A stretch of 38,193 nucleotides of DNA from an uncultured Eubacteriales bacterium (lineage in GTDB: Bacteria > Bacillota > Clostridia > Lachnospirales > CAG-274). A program made the position numbers and the translations under genes. Location of the stretch: positions 1 through 38,193 of the forward strand of contig CABVAP010000011.1 in NCBI GenBank assembly GCA_902496345.1, in the 5' to 3' direction. A model generated the notes under the pieces. That model was not told the DNA's origin and ran no database searches. It saw only the letters and a program-made list of their open reading frames with translations. This document shows, piece by piece, positions 9,650 to 16,523 of this stretch. Numbering within the stretch: position 1 is the first letter of the stretch; each line of letters begins with the position of its first letter.

Positions 9650-10276
9650 TTAGAAAAGTTGACCTGGAAGTTTTAATTTCTCTTTGTAAGGAAAACCTTT
9701 GTCAAACTCTTCAGCCTCTTTTTCATCTACAAAATAGCCTTTAGGTGTAGCATATTCGCCAGTAACACCGTCAAGATAACCTTCTATCAATTCTTTGCAT
9801 AAAAAGAAAGAAGAGTCCTCACCCTCTGGAAGCCCAGCATATCGTATACCATATTCGCTTGCAACTTTGAATCCACTTTTTCCATAAAAGTCGATATTAC
9901 CCTCGAAACAAACAGCCCCACAACCGAGTTTCTTTGCCTCTTTTAAAGAGTAATCAAGCAAAATTTTGCCATAACCTTGTCTTTTAAATTTCGGAGCAAT
10001 ACAGATAGGCCCCATTGTCATAATAGGTATATCTCTACCGTCATCGGCCTTAATGTTTGCTTTCATAAAGATATTTTGACCGATTAATTCACCGTCTTTT
10101 TCCATAACAAAGTCAAGCTCTGGAACAAAATCGCTGTCGTTTCTTAGCTGATTTAAAACATAATGCTCCAAACAGCCCGGACGATACACATTCCAAAATG
10201 ATTCCCTAACGAGTTTTTCAACTTCTCTATGTTCTTCTTTTCTTTCTAAACGAATTTTATAGTCATTTTTATTCAT
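9650..10276 (-). CDS. GNAT family N-acetyltransferase
   Basis: A 208-residue cytoplasmic acetyl-CoA-dependent acyltransferase. The acetyl-CoA loop is RQGYGK at about 99-104, followed by the helix KILLDYSLKEAKKLG. The preceding strand reads MTMGPICIAPKFK, as in YhbS-like members. FYGKSGF near 131 is the usual C-terminal GNAT motif. The last 60 residues form an extension with a conserved-looking GYFVDEKEAEEFDKG segment. The acceptor is unknown. The start follows a strong AGGAGGG ribosome site. Upstream lies a long inverted repeat (10294-10499) that would form part of its leader if transcription starts beyond it. Confidence 0.9.
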   Translation of the reverse strand: MNKNDYKIRLERKEEHREVEKLVRESFWNVYRPGCLEHYVLNQLRNDSDFVPELDFVMEKDGELIGQNIFMKANIKADDGRDIPIMTMGPICIAPKFKRQGYGKILLDYSLKEAKKLGCGAVCFEGNIDFYGKSGFKVASEYGIRYAGLPEGEDSSFFLCKELIEGYLDGVTGEYATPKGYFVDEKEAEEFDKGFPYKEKLKLPGQLF

Positions 10277-10293
10277 TGTTTTTCCCTCCTGAT

Positions 10294-10499
10294 GATTGTT
10301 GACTGCAATACAGGGAGGTTTGAAAGAGAATGTATCTTATAATAACGCTATAAATTTATAATTTTATTTTAAAATTAATTTACCACCTAATCCATAAAAT
10401 TTTATTAATACTATAGATTTTTTCAGTAATATTTAAATAAAAACTACCTCATAAATTATATATCGTTATGTTGGCAAACCTCCCGATTAGCCTACAATC
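10294..10499. repeat. 206-base element with imperfect terminal inverted repeats
   Basis: The left end runs GATTGTTGACTGCAA to GGGAGGTTTG (10294-10322). The right end is its approximate reverse complement, CAAACCTCCC then GATTAGCCTACAATC (10475-10499). The inner 10 bases match perfectly and the outer 6 or so also match, with small gaps between. The interior is AT-rich and non-coding. It could be a small non-autonomous mobile element or a structured leader of the GNAT gene. No target duplication is obvious. Confidence 0.55.
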
Positions 10500-10639
10500 T
10501 CCAAGGTTTTGTTTTTCTTCAAACAGCAAAATCTCCTTAAAATAATTTTTTATATAATCAAGCCAAAAGGCTGGATTAACTTAATTTGTTTAATACTACT
10601 TATAATTAATATTCCAAAAACTAAACTAAAATACGTATT
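10500..10639. other. Non-coding gap between the inverted repeat and the Nudix gene
   Basis: AT-rich sequence downstream of the Nudix stop. A small AGCCAAAAGGCT hairpin near 10561 is the only visible structure, and it has no T-run. A plus-strand open frame here overlaps the Nudix gene and lacks a ribosome site. Confidence 0.4.
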
Positions 10640-11038
10640 TTATATATCATTTTTACTATTATTAAGCATTTCCCTATCTGCCGGACATAAATTCATATTA
10701 GAAATTTCGTTTATCGTACACCACTTTATGTCATTATGTTCTATACAACTTGGATTACCATATTTTATTTCACATAGATAAAAATATATCAAGACTTTAG
10801 TATCTGGATAATCGTATTCAACTTTTTGAACTAACCTTTTAACTTCAATTGTAACATCTAGTTCTTCTTTACATTCTCTAATAAGACAATCTTTAGGCGT
10901 TTCTAAAGATTCTAATTTACCACCTGGAAATTCCCATAGCAACTCACAATTTTTGCCTTTAGGTCTTTGACATATAAGTATTTTATCATCTTTTTTTATT
11001 ATAGCAGCACTAACTTCAACCAATTTATATAACCTCAA
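10640..11038 (-). CDS. MutT-type Nudix hydrolase
   Basis: A 132-residue nucleoside triphosphate pyrophosphohydrolase resembling MutT, which removes oxidised dGTP from the nucleotide pool. The Nudix box is at 40-62: G40, E46, then RECKEE at 54-59. The usual Gly at 61 is Asp. WEFPGGK just before the box is typical of MutT. The start is TTG, preceded by AAAAAAGG, and overlaps the TGA stop of the upstream SRA-like gene (TTGA). Translation is therefore coupled and the two genes probably serve one process. Cleaning of damaged or modified dNTPs is the likely activity; the exact substrate is not shown. Confidence 0.88.
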   Translation of the reverse strand: MRLYKLVEVSAAIIKKDDKILICQRPKGKNCELLWEFPGGKLESLETPKDCLIRECKEELDVTIEVKRLVQKVEYDYPDTKVLIYFYLCEIKYGNPSCIEHNDIKWCTINEISNMNLCPADREMLNNSKNDI

Positions 11039-11775
11039 TCTACCTTTTTTAATCTAAATTTATATTCTTTTCTAAGATTACCCAGTTCATCATTCTCATC
11101 ATCATAAGCATAATCAACTAATTTAAATATTCCTTGATAATAATATTCTTTAGGTGAAAATTTAACAAACAAATGAATTTCTTTCCCTTCATCATAAGCA
11201 TTAACAATAGCGCTATTACCAGATGTCATTTTTTGATTCCCTGTCTTTCCCTCTCCTGAATATATATATTCGCCATCATTATTCCAATGGTCGTGATATA
11301 CAAAACCACCTCTTTTTCTTTCTATTGATGATATAAGGACAACAGTTGTCTCAGTCTTGTTTATTCCTCTACCAAAACCTGAAATTCTTATTCCAAATTG
11401 TTCTTCAACTTGTTTGTAATCAAGAATTGGGTGTCTTTTAAGGTACTGAACATTATAATCCTTTTTGAAACCAGATTCGATGCTTTTAGTTTTTTTTGTA
11501 CTAGAATATGTGTTTTTTTCATTTAATGCTACCTTTTTATTGTCAACTAAACTACTTAATTTCTTCTGACGAATTTCTCTTTTATTATTCAATTCCTTTA
11601 TTATATTCTCTTGCACAAAAGAATCCAAAGCTTCTATAAATTTTTCAAATGCGTCAGGATATACAAATTTTGAAATCTTCGACTCGAACTTAACAGTCAA
11701 ATTATTGCCATCTACTTCAGTAACAACACCTCCTCCAAAAATTTTGTGCCTTACCTTTAATCCTAAAATTTCCAC
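11035..11775 (-). CDS. Tudor-like plus SRA-like putative DNA-reader protein
   Basis: A 246-residue protein with two parts. Residues 1-50 (VRHKIFGGGVVTEV to KFVYPDAFEKF) match the small Tudor-like domain seen at the end of UvrD/PcrA helicases and in stand-alone proteins. A charged linker follows. Residues about 115-246 resemble the SRA-like domain of ScoMcrA-type restriction proteins, with the signature YIYSGEGKTGNQ, then GNSAIVNAYDEGKEIHLFVK and a closing YYYQGIFKLV. Such domains read modified or damaged bases. No HNH or other nuclease motif is present, so it is not a complete restriction enzyme. The GTG start follows GAGGGGGAG. It lies 54 bases after rlmD and overlaps the Nudix gene. The family call is from motif recall and moderate. 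Confidence 0.62.
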   Translation of the reverse strand: MEILGLKVRHKIFGGGVVTEVDGNNLTVKFESKISKFVYPDAFEKFIEALDSFVQENIIKELNNKREIRQKKLSSLVDNKKVALNEKNTYSSTKKTKSIESGFKKDYNVQYLKRHPILDYKQVEEQFGIRISGFGRGINKTETTVVLISSIERKRGGFVYHDHWNNDGEYIYSGEGKTGNQKMTSGNSAIVNAYDEGKEIHLFVKFSPKEYYYQGIFKLVDYAYDDENDELGNLRKEYKFRLKKVD

Positions 11776-11829
11776 ACTACTCCCCCTCTTATATATTTAA
11801 AGTAAAGTTTAAAACCAAATTATAATTAT

Positions 11830-13191
11830 CTATTTGTTCTCTCTACACAAAAGCACCACAGTTTCAATATGTCCTGTAAACCCAAACATATCAACAGGTT
11901 GCACCTTATCCACCCTAAACTTTTGAGAAAGCGTTTTCAAATCTCTAGCAAGTGTAGAGGGATTACAAGAAACATAAACAACTTTTTCAGGAAGCACCTG
12001 TAAAATCATATCAAGCAATTTAGAGTCGCAACCCTTTCTAGGGGGGTCAAGGAAGATAACATCAGCCGACAAGTTTTGATTTTGGCACAAATCCGGTATA
12101 ATCTCCTCTGCCTTACCGACAATAAATTCAGCGTTAGAAACACCGTTTATTTTCGCATTTCTTTTAGCATCATCAATAGCTTGAGGGACAATTTCAACAC
12201 CCACAACTTTTTTAGCTTTTTGAGAAATAAAAAGTGATATTGTACCAATTCCACAATATGCGTCAATAACAGTTTCATTTCCAGTAAGTTCAGCAAAATC
12301 AAGTGCAGTCTGATAAAGTACTTTAGTCTGAACAGGGTTTACCTGAAAGAATGATAAAGGGGATATTTCAAACTTAAAATCACCAATATAATCATTTATA
12401 AAGCCTTTTCCATAAAGTACAGAAATTTTATCACCAAGTATAACATTTGTTTTTTGGTTATTATGGCTCAAAACGATAGTAGAAACATCAACACTATCTT
12501 TAAGCATATCAACCAAGACATCTGATTTAGGCAACTTTTTACCATTAATAACGATACATACCATAATTTCGCCGGTAACAACGCCAACTCTTGTAACAAT
12601 ATGTCTAATAAGTCCCTTATGAGTTTGTTCGTCATAAGGTGCTATATTAAATTTAAGCATAAAATTTTTGATAACATCTATAATTTTTTCATTAACTTCG
12701 TTTTGTATATAGCATTTAGAAACATTTATAATACTGTGACTTCTTGGAGCATAAAATCCAAAAGCCAAACCATCAGACGATATACCAACAGGAAATTGAG
12801 CTTTATTTCTGTAATTATAAGGATTTTCCATACCAATGGTGTCAAGCACTTCTATATCTGAGAATCCCCCTATTCTTTCCAAATTATCCTTAACAAGTTT
12901 TGTCTTAAATTCAAGCTGTGCTTTATAATCAAGATGTTGAAGATTACAGCCACCACATCTTTTAAAAACAGGACAAACGGGTTCAACTCTTTTATCTGAT
13001 TTTTGAATTATCTCAAGTAGCTTTCCATAACCATAAGATTTTTTTATTTTAATAAGTTTTATAAGGACTTCTTCGTCTGGCAAAGCACCGTCAACAAAAA
13101 CAACAAAATCGTCTATCTTCCCAATTCCCTCGCCATTTTCGCCAATATCGTTAATTTTAACAACATAATTTTCATTTTTAATTAATTCCAT
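11830..13191 (-). CDS. rlmD: 23S rRNA (uracil-C5)-methyltransferase, RumA/TrmA family
   Basis: Methylates C5 of a uracil in 23S rRNA with S-adenosylmethionine. The protein is 453 residues. An N-terminal TRAM RNA-binding domain (about 5-60) is followed by iron-sulphur cysteines C73, C79 and C82 (CPVFKRCGGC), with a fourth near 162. The methyltransferase fold has DAYCGIGTISLF as the cofactor loop and FLDPPRKGC downstream. The catalytic Cys is 409 in VSCNPSTLARD, and the terminal GHIETV motif is intact. In Bacillus the homologue RlmCD modifies two positions; which apply here is not clear. The ATG overlaps the preceding 52-residue gene by 10 bases. Confidence 0.95.
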   Translation of the reverse strand: MELIKNENYVVKINDIGENGEGIGKIDDFVVFVDGALPDEEVLIKLIKIKKSYGYGKLLEIIQKSDKRVEPVCPVFKRCGGCNLQHLDYKAQLEFKTKLVKDNLERIGGFSDIEVLDTIGMENPYNYRNKAQFPVGISSDGLAFGFYAPRSHSIINVSKCYIQNEVNEKIIDVIKNFMLKFNIAPYDEQTHKGLIRHIVTRVGVVTGEIMVCIVINGKKLPKSDVLVDMLKDSVDVSTIVLSHNNQKTNVILGDKISVLYGKGFINDYIGDFKFEISPLSFFQVNPVQTKVLYQTALDFAELTGNETVIDAYCGIGTISLFISQKAKKVVGVEIVPQAIDDAKRNAKINGVSNAEFIVGKAEEIIPDLCQNQNLSADVIFLDPPRKGCDSKLLDMILQVLPEKVVYVSCNPSTLARDLKTLSQKFRVDKVQPVDMFGFTGHIETVVLLCRENK

Positions 13192-13340
13192 TTTTCGTTT
13201 TCCTTATCTCGTAATAATACATCTCTAATAGCATTTGCAATAGTTTCGTTATCACTTAATTTAAAAACTTTTTCAAGTTTAGAAACTTTATATTTAATTT
13301 CTTTAACATCTTTTTTATCTTTATTTTGAGTAGATTTCAT
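13182..13340 (-). CDS. Small charged protein of 52 residues
   Basis: I do not recognise this protein. It is Lys/Glu/Asp-rich and apparently soluble, with a likely helical part KYKVSKLEKVFKLSDNETIANAIRDVLL. The ATG is chosen because AGGAAG stands 8 bases before it; the frame stays open further upstream but lacks a better start. It begins 4 bases after the stop of the nuclease C-half gene and overlaps rlmD by 10 bases, so it is locked into the operon. An adaptor role for the neighbouring nuclease is possible but unproven. Confidence 0.7.
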   Translation of the reverse strand: MKSTQNKDKKDVKEIKYKVSKLEKVFKLSDNETIANAIRDVLLRDKENEKWN

Positions 13341-13344
13341 AAAA

Positions 13345-13899
13345 TCACTTCCTAGCATAAAACTCACAAACAGATTTACAAAAACAAAATCGGCATTTAG
13401 TAAAATCAGTGACAGGACTACCCTGTCCGTCACTAAGCATATTTCTCATTTTCTGGGTAGTTTTGATAACTTCTTTTCTTATTCTTCTTGTATTTTTAAT
13501 TCTAAACATATAATCGGCATAAATAAGATTTCCATATTTAGGCTTCACGCCATAGATGTCTTCAACAATCAAAAAATAAGTTGCAAGTTGCAGCATATCC
13601 CCCAAATGTGGAAATTTATCTTTTCCTATTTTAGCACTTTTAAGTTCAACAGGGATAATTTTTCCCGTAAAGCCCTGATATAAAAAATCAGGCTTACCTT
13701 GTACCCCAAATTTTTCAGATTTAAGAAGTTTAGAAACGACAACCGAATCTTTGCACTTCATTTTTTGGTCAGTATAAATAAGTTTGTATCCAAAAGGGTG
13801 TAAAGATGGTTTTTTCTTTTTAATCGTTGGTGAAAATAATTTTTTTATAATAATCAAAACCAACAACACAGCGATAATAGTCAAAATATAATTATTCAT
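13345..13899 (-). CDS. Membrane-anchored Cas4/RecB-like nuclease, catalytic C-terminal half
   Basis: A 184-residue protein with one membrane helix (about 3-18) followed by the core of a PD-(D/E)XK nuclease of the Cas4/RecB kind. The motif is GVQGKPDF (Asp71), then PVELKS (Glu85, Lys87), and QLATY near 104-108 is the usual helix after it. The C-terminus has four cysteines (CRFCFCKSVC), matching the three-Cys iron-sulphur part of Cas4. What is missing is the N-terminal helix with the first Cys and the metal-binding His. Exactly these are encoded by the gene just upstream, which overlaps by 8 bases. The ATG is preferred, with AGGTG 8 bases before it; a GTG at 13908 is possible. No cas1 or cas2 gene or CRISPR array is nearby. 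Confidence 0.8.
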   Translation of the reverse strand: MNNYILTIIAVLLVLIIIKKLFSPTIKKKKPSLHPFGYKLIYTDQKMKCKDSVVVSKLLKSEKFGVQGKPDFLYQGFTGKIIPVELKSAKIGKDKFPHLGDMLQLATYFLIVEDIYGVKPKYGNLIYADYMFRIKNTRRIRKEVIKTTQKMRNMLSDGQGSPVTDFTKCRFCFCKSVCEFYARK

Positions 13900-14212
13900 A
13901 AAAAGCACCTAAGTCAATCAATTTAAAGTAGTAAATAAAATAAATAATAGCAAAAACAATAATCAAAAAGGTAATAGTTTTTATAGCTTGCCTAATTTTG
14001 TATTTTCTAACATAGCTGTTATGAAACTGTCTACCTCTTTCAAAATTTGTATTTCTTTGACGCATATCTTTATTTTTTAGATTTTTGCTTTTTACATAAT
14101 CTGCATTGTTTTTACGTAAATTAGCTGTTCCATAAACTTTTTCATAGTACCATTGATAATTACAATAACAAAATTTATTAATTTCACTAGCCGATATTTT
14201 TTTGTCTTTCAT
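13892..14212 (-). CDS. Membrane-anchored Cas4/RecB-like nuclease, N-terminal half
   Basis: A 106-residue protein. Its start, ISASEINKFCYCNYQWYYEK, matches the N-terminus of Cas4/RecB-type nucleases, including a candidate iron-sulphur Cys (C15 or C17). FERGRQFH at 57-64 matches the G-x-x-x-H motif, with His64 as metal ligand. A membrane helix spans about 78-96 and the protein then stops. The rest of the nuclease lies in the next gene, which starts with its own membrane helix. Paired side by side, both soluble parts would face the cytoplasm. GGAG lies 10 bases before the ATG inside the end of yhaM, and the gap to yhaM is 3 bases. Being one half of a split enzyme is inference from motif order. 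Confidence 0.75.
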   Translation of the reverse strand: MKDKKISASEINKFCYCNYQWYYEKVYGTANLRKNNADYVKSKNLKNKDMRQRNTNFERGRQFHNSYVRKYKIRQAIKTITFLIIVFAIIYFIYYFKLIDLGAFYE

Positions 14213-14215
14213 TTT

Positions 14216-15157
14216 TTAAAACTCCGAATTTCTAACATTCCTTAATAAAGGTTTTTGATAACCTGCCCAATTACTTTGGGTATTATTTTTTTCAAGAGCA
14301 GATTCAAACATTTTAATTTTAGCATCAGAATTATCAGCACAATGCAATATAAAAGCCTCGATAGTTTTAGGAAGTTGAGGAGAACCAAATTCATATTCTC
14401 CGTGGTGACCGATAATACAATGCTTTAACAACAATTTAAGTGTTTCAGGAAAACCTGAAATTTTAGCAGTTTCTTCAGATATAAGCTCTGTTCCGATAAC
14501 GATATGACCGATTAGCTGACCACAGTCTGTATAGTCATTTTCTGGGAAAGAAGATAATTCCCAAAGCTTTCCTATATCGTGTAGCATAGCTGAGGCAATA
14601 AGTATATCTCTATTTACAAACTTATATCTAGGTGCCATAAAGTCACAAATTTGAACAACAGAAAGTGAGTGTTCAAGAAGTCCACCCATATAGTTGTGGT
14701 GCATAGCTCTTGCAGCAGAATGTTGTTTAAATTTGTCAATAACTTCTTGATTTTTTATAAAAATATTTTCAAGCAAAGTTTTTATGTGTGGATTAGAAAT
14801 AGTTTTTATATAAGAGGTAAATTCATCATATAAAACTGAAATATCTTTGTCTGTGCTTGGGATATAGTCCATAGGGTTATATTCGCCCTCTTGACTTTTT
14901 CTAATTTTTCTAACATTAAGCTGAAGGTCATTTTGATACAATAAAACCATCGCATCAATTTTTATAAAATCGCCTTCCTCAAAGTTTTGAATATTGTGGT
15001 TAAGTTCCCAAACTTTAGCATCAATAGTACCTGTTTTATCTTGAAGTTTCAATGATAAATAAGTCTTACCAGCTCTTGATTTTAGAGATTGTTTTTGCTT
15101 GCATAAGTAATGCCCGATAAGAGCCTCGCCCTCTCGTAAGTCCTCAATATATCTCAT
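14216..15157 (-). CDS. yhaM: 3'-5' exoribonuclease YhaM
   Basis: A 313-residue cytoplasmic exonuclease that degrades RNA, and in vitro DNA, from the 3' end. Residues about 10-95 are the OB-fold nucleic-acid-binding domain (TYLSLKLQDKTGTIDAKVWE). Residues about 150-290 are the HD phosphohydrolase domain, with HHNYMGGLLEHS followed by AMLHDIGKL carrying the His-Asp pair. Length agrees with the Bacillus protein. The start follows CGGAGG. It leads a tightly packed operon with the split nuclease, the 52-residue gene and rlmD. In Bacillus the neighbours are yhaN and yhaO; here a Cas4-like nuclease takes that place. Confidence 0.95.
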   Translation of the reverse strand: MRYIEDLREGEALIGHYLCKQKQSLKSRAGKTYLSLKLQDKTGTIDAKVWELNHNIQNFEEGDFIKIDAMVLLYQNDLQLNVRKIRKSQEGEYNPMDYIPSTDKDISVLYDEFTSYIKTISNPHIKTLLENIFIKNQEVIDKFKQHSAARAMHHNYMGGLLEHSLSVVQICDFMAPRYKFVNRDILIASAMLHDIGKLWELSSFPENDYTDCGQLIGHIVIGTELISEETAKISGFPETLKLLLKHCIIGHHGEYEFGSPQLPKTIEAFILHCADNSDAKIKMFESALEKNNTQSNWAGYQKPLLRNVRNSEF

Positions 15158-15184
15158 AATAAAAATCCTCCGTTTTTTGCAAGA

Positions 15185-15206
15185 GGCTGTCGCAATTGCG
15201 ACAGCC
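15185..15206. repeat. Intergenic hairpin repeat, copy 1
   Basis: GGCTGTCGC and GCGACAGCC flank AATT between wecC and yhaM. The left flank TTTTTTGCAAGA and right flank CCAATATATT closely match those of a second copy at 23850-23872. No T-run follows on the minus strand, so it is a poor classical terminator for wecC. Confidence 0.75.
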
Positions 15207-15223
15207 CCAATATATTAAGAATA

Positions 15224-16453
15224 CTATAATTTATATAATTTACCAGCGTTTTCGATAATGTTTCTTGTATCAAGAACAACTTTGTCTTTTAACACATCTA
15301 AATTATCTTTAAGATGTTGATGTCCAACAAGAACAACAATAAATTTAGATTTTTTAACAAATTCATCAAAATCTTGTGTTTGACCTTCAACTTTGTTAGT
15401 TTTAACCATAGGGTCATAGATGTTAATACCTTTTACAAAGTATTTTTCAAATCTTTCAAGCATTTGTAAAGTTGGGCTTTCTCTAAGGTCATCAACGTTT
15501 TCTTTGTAAGTAAGACCGTATAAACCAACTTCAGAAACATCAGTAATGCCGTTTTCTCTCATAATTTTGCCCATTCTACCGATAACATAATCTGGCATAC
15601 CATCATTTACGTGTCTAGCAGCAAGAATAATGTTTACGATGTCAGGGTAATCACCAACTAAGAACCAAGGGTCAACAGAGATACAGTGACCACCAACGCC
15701 AGGACCAGGCTGAAGAATATTAACACGAGGGTGTTTGTTAGCTATTTTAATAAGTTCATAAACGTTCATACCTTCTCTTTCGCAGATTTTAGCAAGTTCA
15801 TTTGCGAAAGCGATATTAATATCTCTAAAAGTATTTTCAACAACTTTGCTCATTTCAGCAGTTTTAATATCAGTGAGGACAATATCACCTTTACAGAAAC
15901 TCTTGTACCAGCTTCTAATTTCCTCAGCAATTTCAGGAGAGTCAGCACCGATAGTACGAGAGTTATTTTCAAGTTCATAAACCATATTTCCAGGTATTAT
16001 TCTTTCTGGAGCGTGAGCAAGATGAACATCTTTGCCAATAACAAGACCTTTTTGCTCTACTATAGGACGAACAAATTTATCAATAGTACCAGGAGAAATA
16101 GTTGATTCAACAACAACGATTGCACCTTTTTCGCAAACATCAAGAACTTGTGAAACTGCAGCAACAACATATTTTGCTTCAATTTTTTTACTTTCTTTTA
16201 TGTAAGGTGTAGGAACAGTAATGATATATCTGTCTGTTTTCAAAAGGTCGTTTGAAAATTTAATACCTTTATCAAGAGCCTTTTCAAAAAGTTCCTGAAG
16301 ACCTTTTTCTTCAAAAGTAAGTTTTTTATGATTTAAAGTGTCAACAAGAGAAGTATTTAAGTCTGTTCCAACAACTTCAACACCGTTTGCTGCAAACATA
16401 AGACCTGTTGGCAAACCTATGTAACCTAATCCAACAATATTTAATTTACCCAT
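15224..16453 (-). CDS. wecC: UDP-N-acetyl-D-mannosamine dehydrogenase
   Basis: Oxidises UDP-ManNAc twice with NAD+ to the uronic acid, a donor for wall polysaccharides. The 409-residue protein begins with the Rossmann loop GLGYIG (8-13). VVESTISPGT near 114-123 and the GPGVGGHCISVDPWFL block hold the catalytic Cys257. The VDPWFL sequence favours WecC over UDP-glucose dehydrogenase, though other UDP-HexNAc dehydrogenases stay possible. The start follows AAGGAG. Upstream is the SLH-anchored esterase gene; SLH domains commonly bind wall polymers built on ManNAc. A link between the two is plausible but inferred. Confidence 0.9.
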   Translation of the reverse strand: MGKLNIVGLGYIGLPTGLMFAANGVEVVGTDLNTSLVDTLNHKKLTFEEKGLQELFEKALDKGIKFSNDLLKTDRYIITVPTPYIKESKKIEAKYVVAAVSQVLDVCEKGAIVVVESTISPGTIDKFVRPIVEQKGLVIGKDVHLAHAPERIIPGNMVYELENNSRTIGADSPEIAEEIRSWYKSFCKGDIVLTDIKTAEMSKVVENTFRDINIAFANELAKICEREGMNVYELIKIANKHPRVNILQPGPGVGGHCISVDPWFLVGDYPDIVNIILAARHVNDGMPDYVIGRMGKIMRENGITDVSEVGLYGLTYKENVDDLRESPTLQMLERFEKYFVKGINIYDPMVKTNKVEGQTQDFDEFVKKSKFIVVLVGHQHLKDNLDVLKDKVVLDTRNIIENAGKLYKL

Positions 16454-16523
16454 TTCAAAAAACTCCTTAGATTTTAATATATTTATTAATTTAATTATTA
16501 ACTATATTTTATGTATTTTAAAT

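Noticed and set aside
13345..14212. CRISPR-Cas adaptation module suggested by the Cas4-like genes
   Set aside because: No cas1, cas2 or effector gene and no repeat-spacer array is present anywhere in the window. Cas4-like nucleases are common outside CRISPR loci.
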